Shown here piece by piece: positions 63,288-64,000 of a DNA stretch of 64,000 bases (positions are counted from its first letter, which is position 1; each line of letters begins with the position of its first letter). A model generated the notes under the pieces. It did not search any database and was not told the DNA's origin. It saw nothing but the letters and a program-made list of their open reading frames with translations. Source of the stretch: Gangjinia marincola (GTDB lineage Bacteria; Bacteroidota; Bacteroidia; Flavobacteriales; Flavobacteriaceae); assembly GCF_039523415.1 (NCBI RefSeq), contig NZ_BAAAFG010000012.1:124001-188000 (forward strand), read 5' to 3'. A program made the translations under genes and the position numbers.

Positions 63288-63803
63288 TTAAATCTTTTTC
63301 ATTTGTTGTTTCATCATCCTGATTTGCTCATTGAGCATATTGTGTTTGTCCAGTTTTTTGGCTTCGGTGAGAAGCATTTGAGCTTCTCTTTTTCTTCGCT
63401 TCGTCATTGCGATACCGGCCAAATTTAATTTAGCTACAGCCAAATCCTGACTCATGGATAATCCCAGTTTAATGGCTTTTTTAAAGTGTTTTTCAGCCTG
63501 CGTAATATTAGTCTGGGAAACCATTAGACCGTGAAGATAGTAATAATAGCCTTGCTGCTTTTTTACCAATGCAGCTTCAGGATTTGAGATTTTATTCAGC
63601 CATTTCTTCGCTCCTTCAAAGTTTTGTTTTCTCAACTGAAAAAATGCCAATAGGATTAATTCATTTTTAAAATAAAGAAAGACAAAAATCCCGGCGAGTA
63701 GAATGAGCATGATACCATTGCCTATTTCTCCTTCATAAAATTGATATCCGGCAAAGAGGACTATGAGTACAGCGAGAATGAGTTTTATATTTTTATTGAA
63801 CAT
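63288..63803 (-). CDS. Membrane-anchored TPR-like protein
   Basis: 171 residues. Two N-terminal membrane helices (about 7-23 and 28-45) followed by a helical region with TPR-like pairs (FQLRKQNFEGAKKWLNKI, YYYLHGLMVSQTNITQAEKHFKKAIKLG, AKLNLAGIAMTKRRKREAQMLLTEAKKL). The cytoplasmic helical repeats probably bind a protein partner. It follows a gene truncated by the window end with only about 5 bp between. Confidence 0.75.
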   Translation of the reverse strand: MFNKNIKLILAVLIVLFAGYQFYEGEIGNGIMLILLAGIFVFLYFKNELILLAFFQLRKQNFEGAKKWLNKISNPEAALVKKQQGYYYYLHGLMVSQTNITQAEKHFKKAIKLGLSMSQDLAVAKLNLAGIAMTKRRKREAQMLLTEAKKLDKHNMLNEQIRMMKQQMKKI

Positions 63804-63808
63804 ATGAT

Positions 63809-64000
63809 TTACTTAATTCTATTATAGGTTATGGTCGACGTAATATTGGTTGGAATTTTTTGATCTCCCAGTTGGGGCATAACAGATGATCCTGTAGCTT
63901 CTTGCTCTACAGTGATATCCTGAAATAGCCAGCTTCCTTTATTCCCATTGATGATAGTGCTTTGATTTCCTTCTAAATTCATGGTAACACCATTTTCATT
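63809..64000 (-). CDS. 3' end of a gene cut by the window edge
   Basis: An open frame enters the window from the right and ends with TAA at 63811-63809; its last 63 residues include NGNKGSWLFQDITVEQE and PTNITSTITYNRIK. No family is recognised from this tail. Five bases separate its stop from the start of the TPR-like gene in the same direction, so the two are probably one operon. The start and most of the gene lie outside the window. Confidence 0.65.
   Translation of the reverse strand, partial: NENGVTMNLEGNQSTIINGNKGSWLFQDITVEQEATGSSVMPQLGDQKIPTNITSTITYNRIK

Overview
The window reads as chromosomal DNA of a member of the Bacteroidota, most likely a (probably marine) Flavobacteriaceae. Four secreted proteins end in type IX secretion (T9SS) sorting tails. 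Several upstream regions carry the Bacteroidota -7 box TAnnTTTG, and many starts lack an obvious Shine-Dalgarno. Families typical of flavobacteria recur: long aromatic amino acid hydroxylase, PspC/head-GIN pair, alternative GlmU-like protein, DUF2853, DUF4199, Spy-like sensor beside an ECF sigma factor. The genus cannot be fixed from sequence alone. I see no rRNA, tRNA, CRISPR, prophage or transposase; this is mostly housekeeping DNA with small accessory spots.

Layout. 0-12.4 kb: T9SS beta-propeller protein, phenylalanine hydroxylase, M24 peptidase lipoprotein, serine hydrolase with an adjacent AraC regulator, CPBP protease, haloperoxidase-like hydrolase, amidohydrolase. 12.8-19.3 kb: dnaK, aldehyde dehydrogenase, RluA-type pseudouridine synthase with no normal start codon, a four-helix-bundle gene in a repeat island, panB. 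19.3-22.8 kb: two small secreted NTF2-like proteins around a second CPBP protease and a umuDC operon whose UmuD has lost its catalytic dyad. 22.8-26.4 kb: a DUF4870-PadR-PspC-GIN envelope operon. 26.6-33.2 kb: hotdog proteins, an AIM24-like protein, and the menaquinone genes (thioesterase, menF, menD), closed by a strong terminator. 33.2-45.6 kb: acyl-CoA synthetase, T9SS carboxypeptidase, purL, a frameshifted T9SS metalloprotease, T9SS endonuclease I. 45.6-54 kb: RsmB-like methyltransferase, ECF sigma/anti-sigma/sensor, MsbA-like ABC exporter, phosphohexomutase, glycosyltransferase. 54-64 kb: L31 type B, alternative GlmU, orphan peptide-binding lipoprotein, MtaB, pirin, hydrolase, lytic transglycosylase, small membrane proteins, and a gene cut by the window end.

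The most unusual signals are not a large new system but several small ones. (1) UmuD has Asp at both catalytic positions and about 20 residues missing, yet sits in an intact translationally coupled operon. (2) A second, wholly synonymous copy of the last codons of dnaK lies just past its stop, separated by a hairpin repeat. (3) That ~20-bp hairpin repeat occurs five times, and its outer base pairs covary. (4) A GCTTYCGCGGAAGC-type palindrome occurs inside coding regions and encodes ASAEAEV/AFAEASV-like peptides. (5) The RluA-like frame is open with no ATG/GTG/TTG in front of its conserved N-terminus and runs into an 18-bp tandem repeat. (6) A secreted metalloprotease is split at a T6 run.
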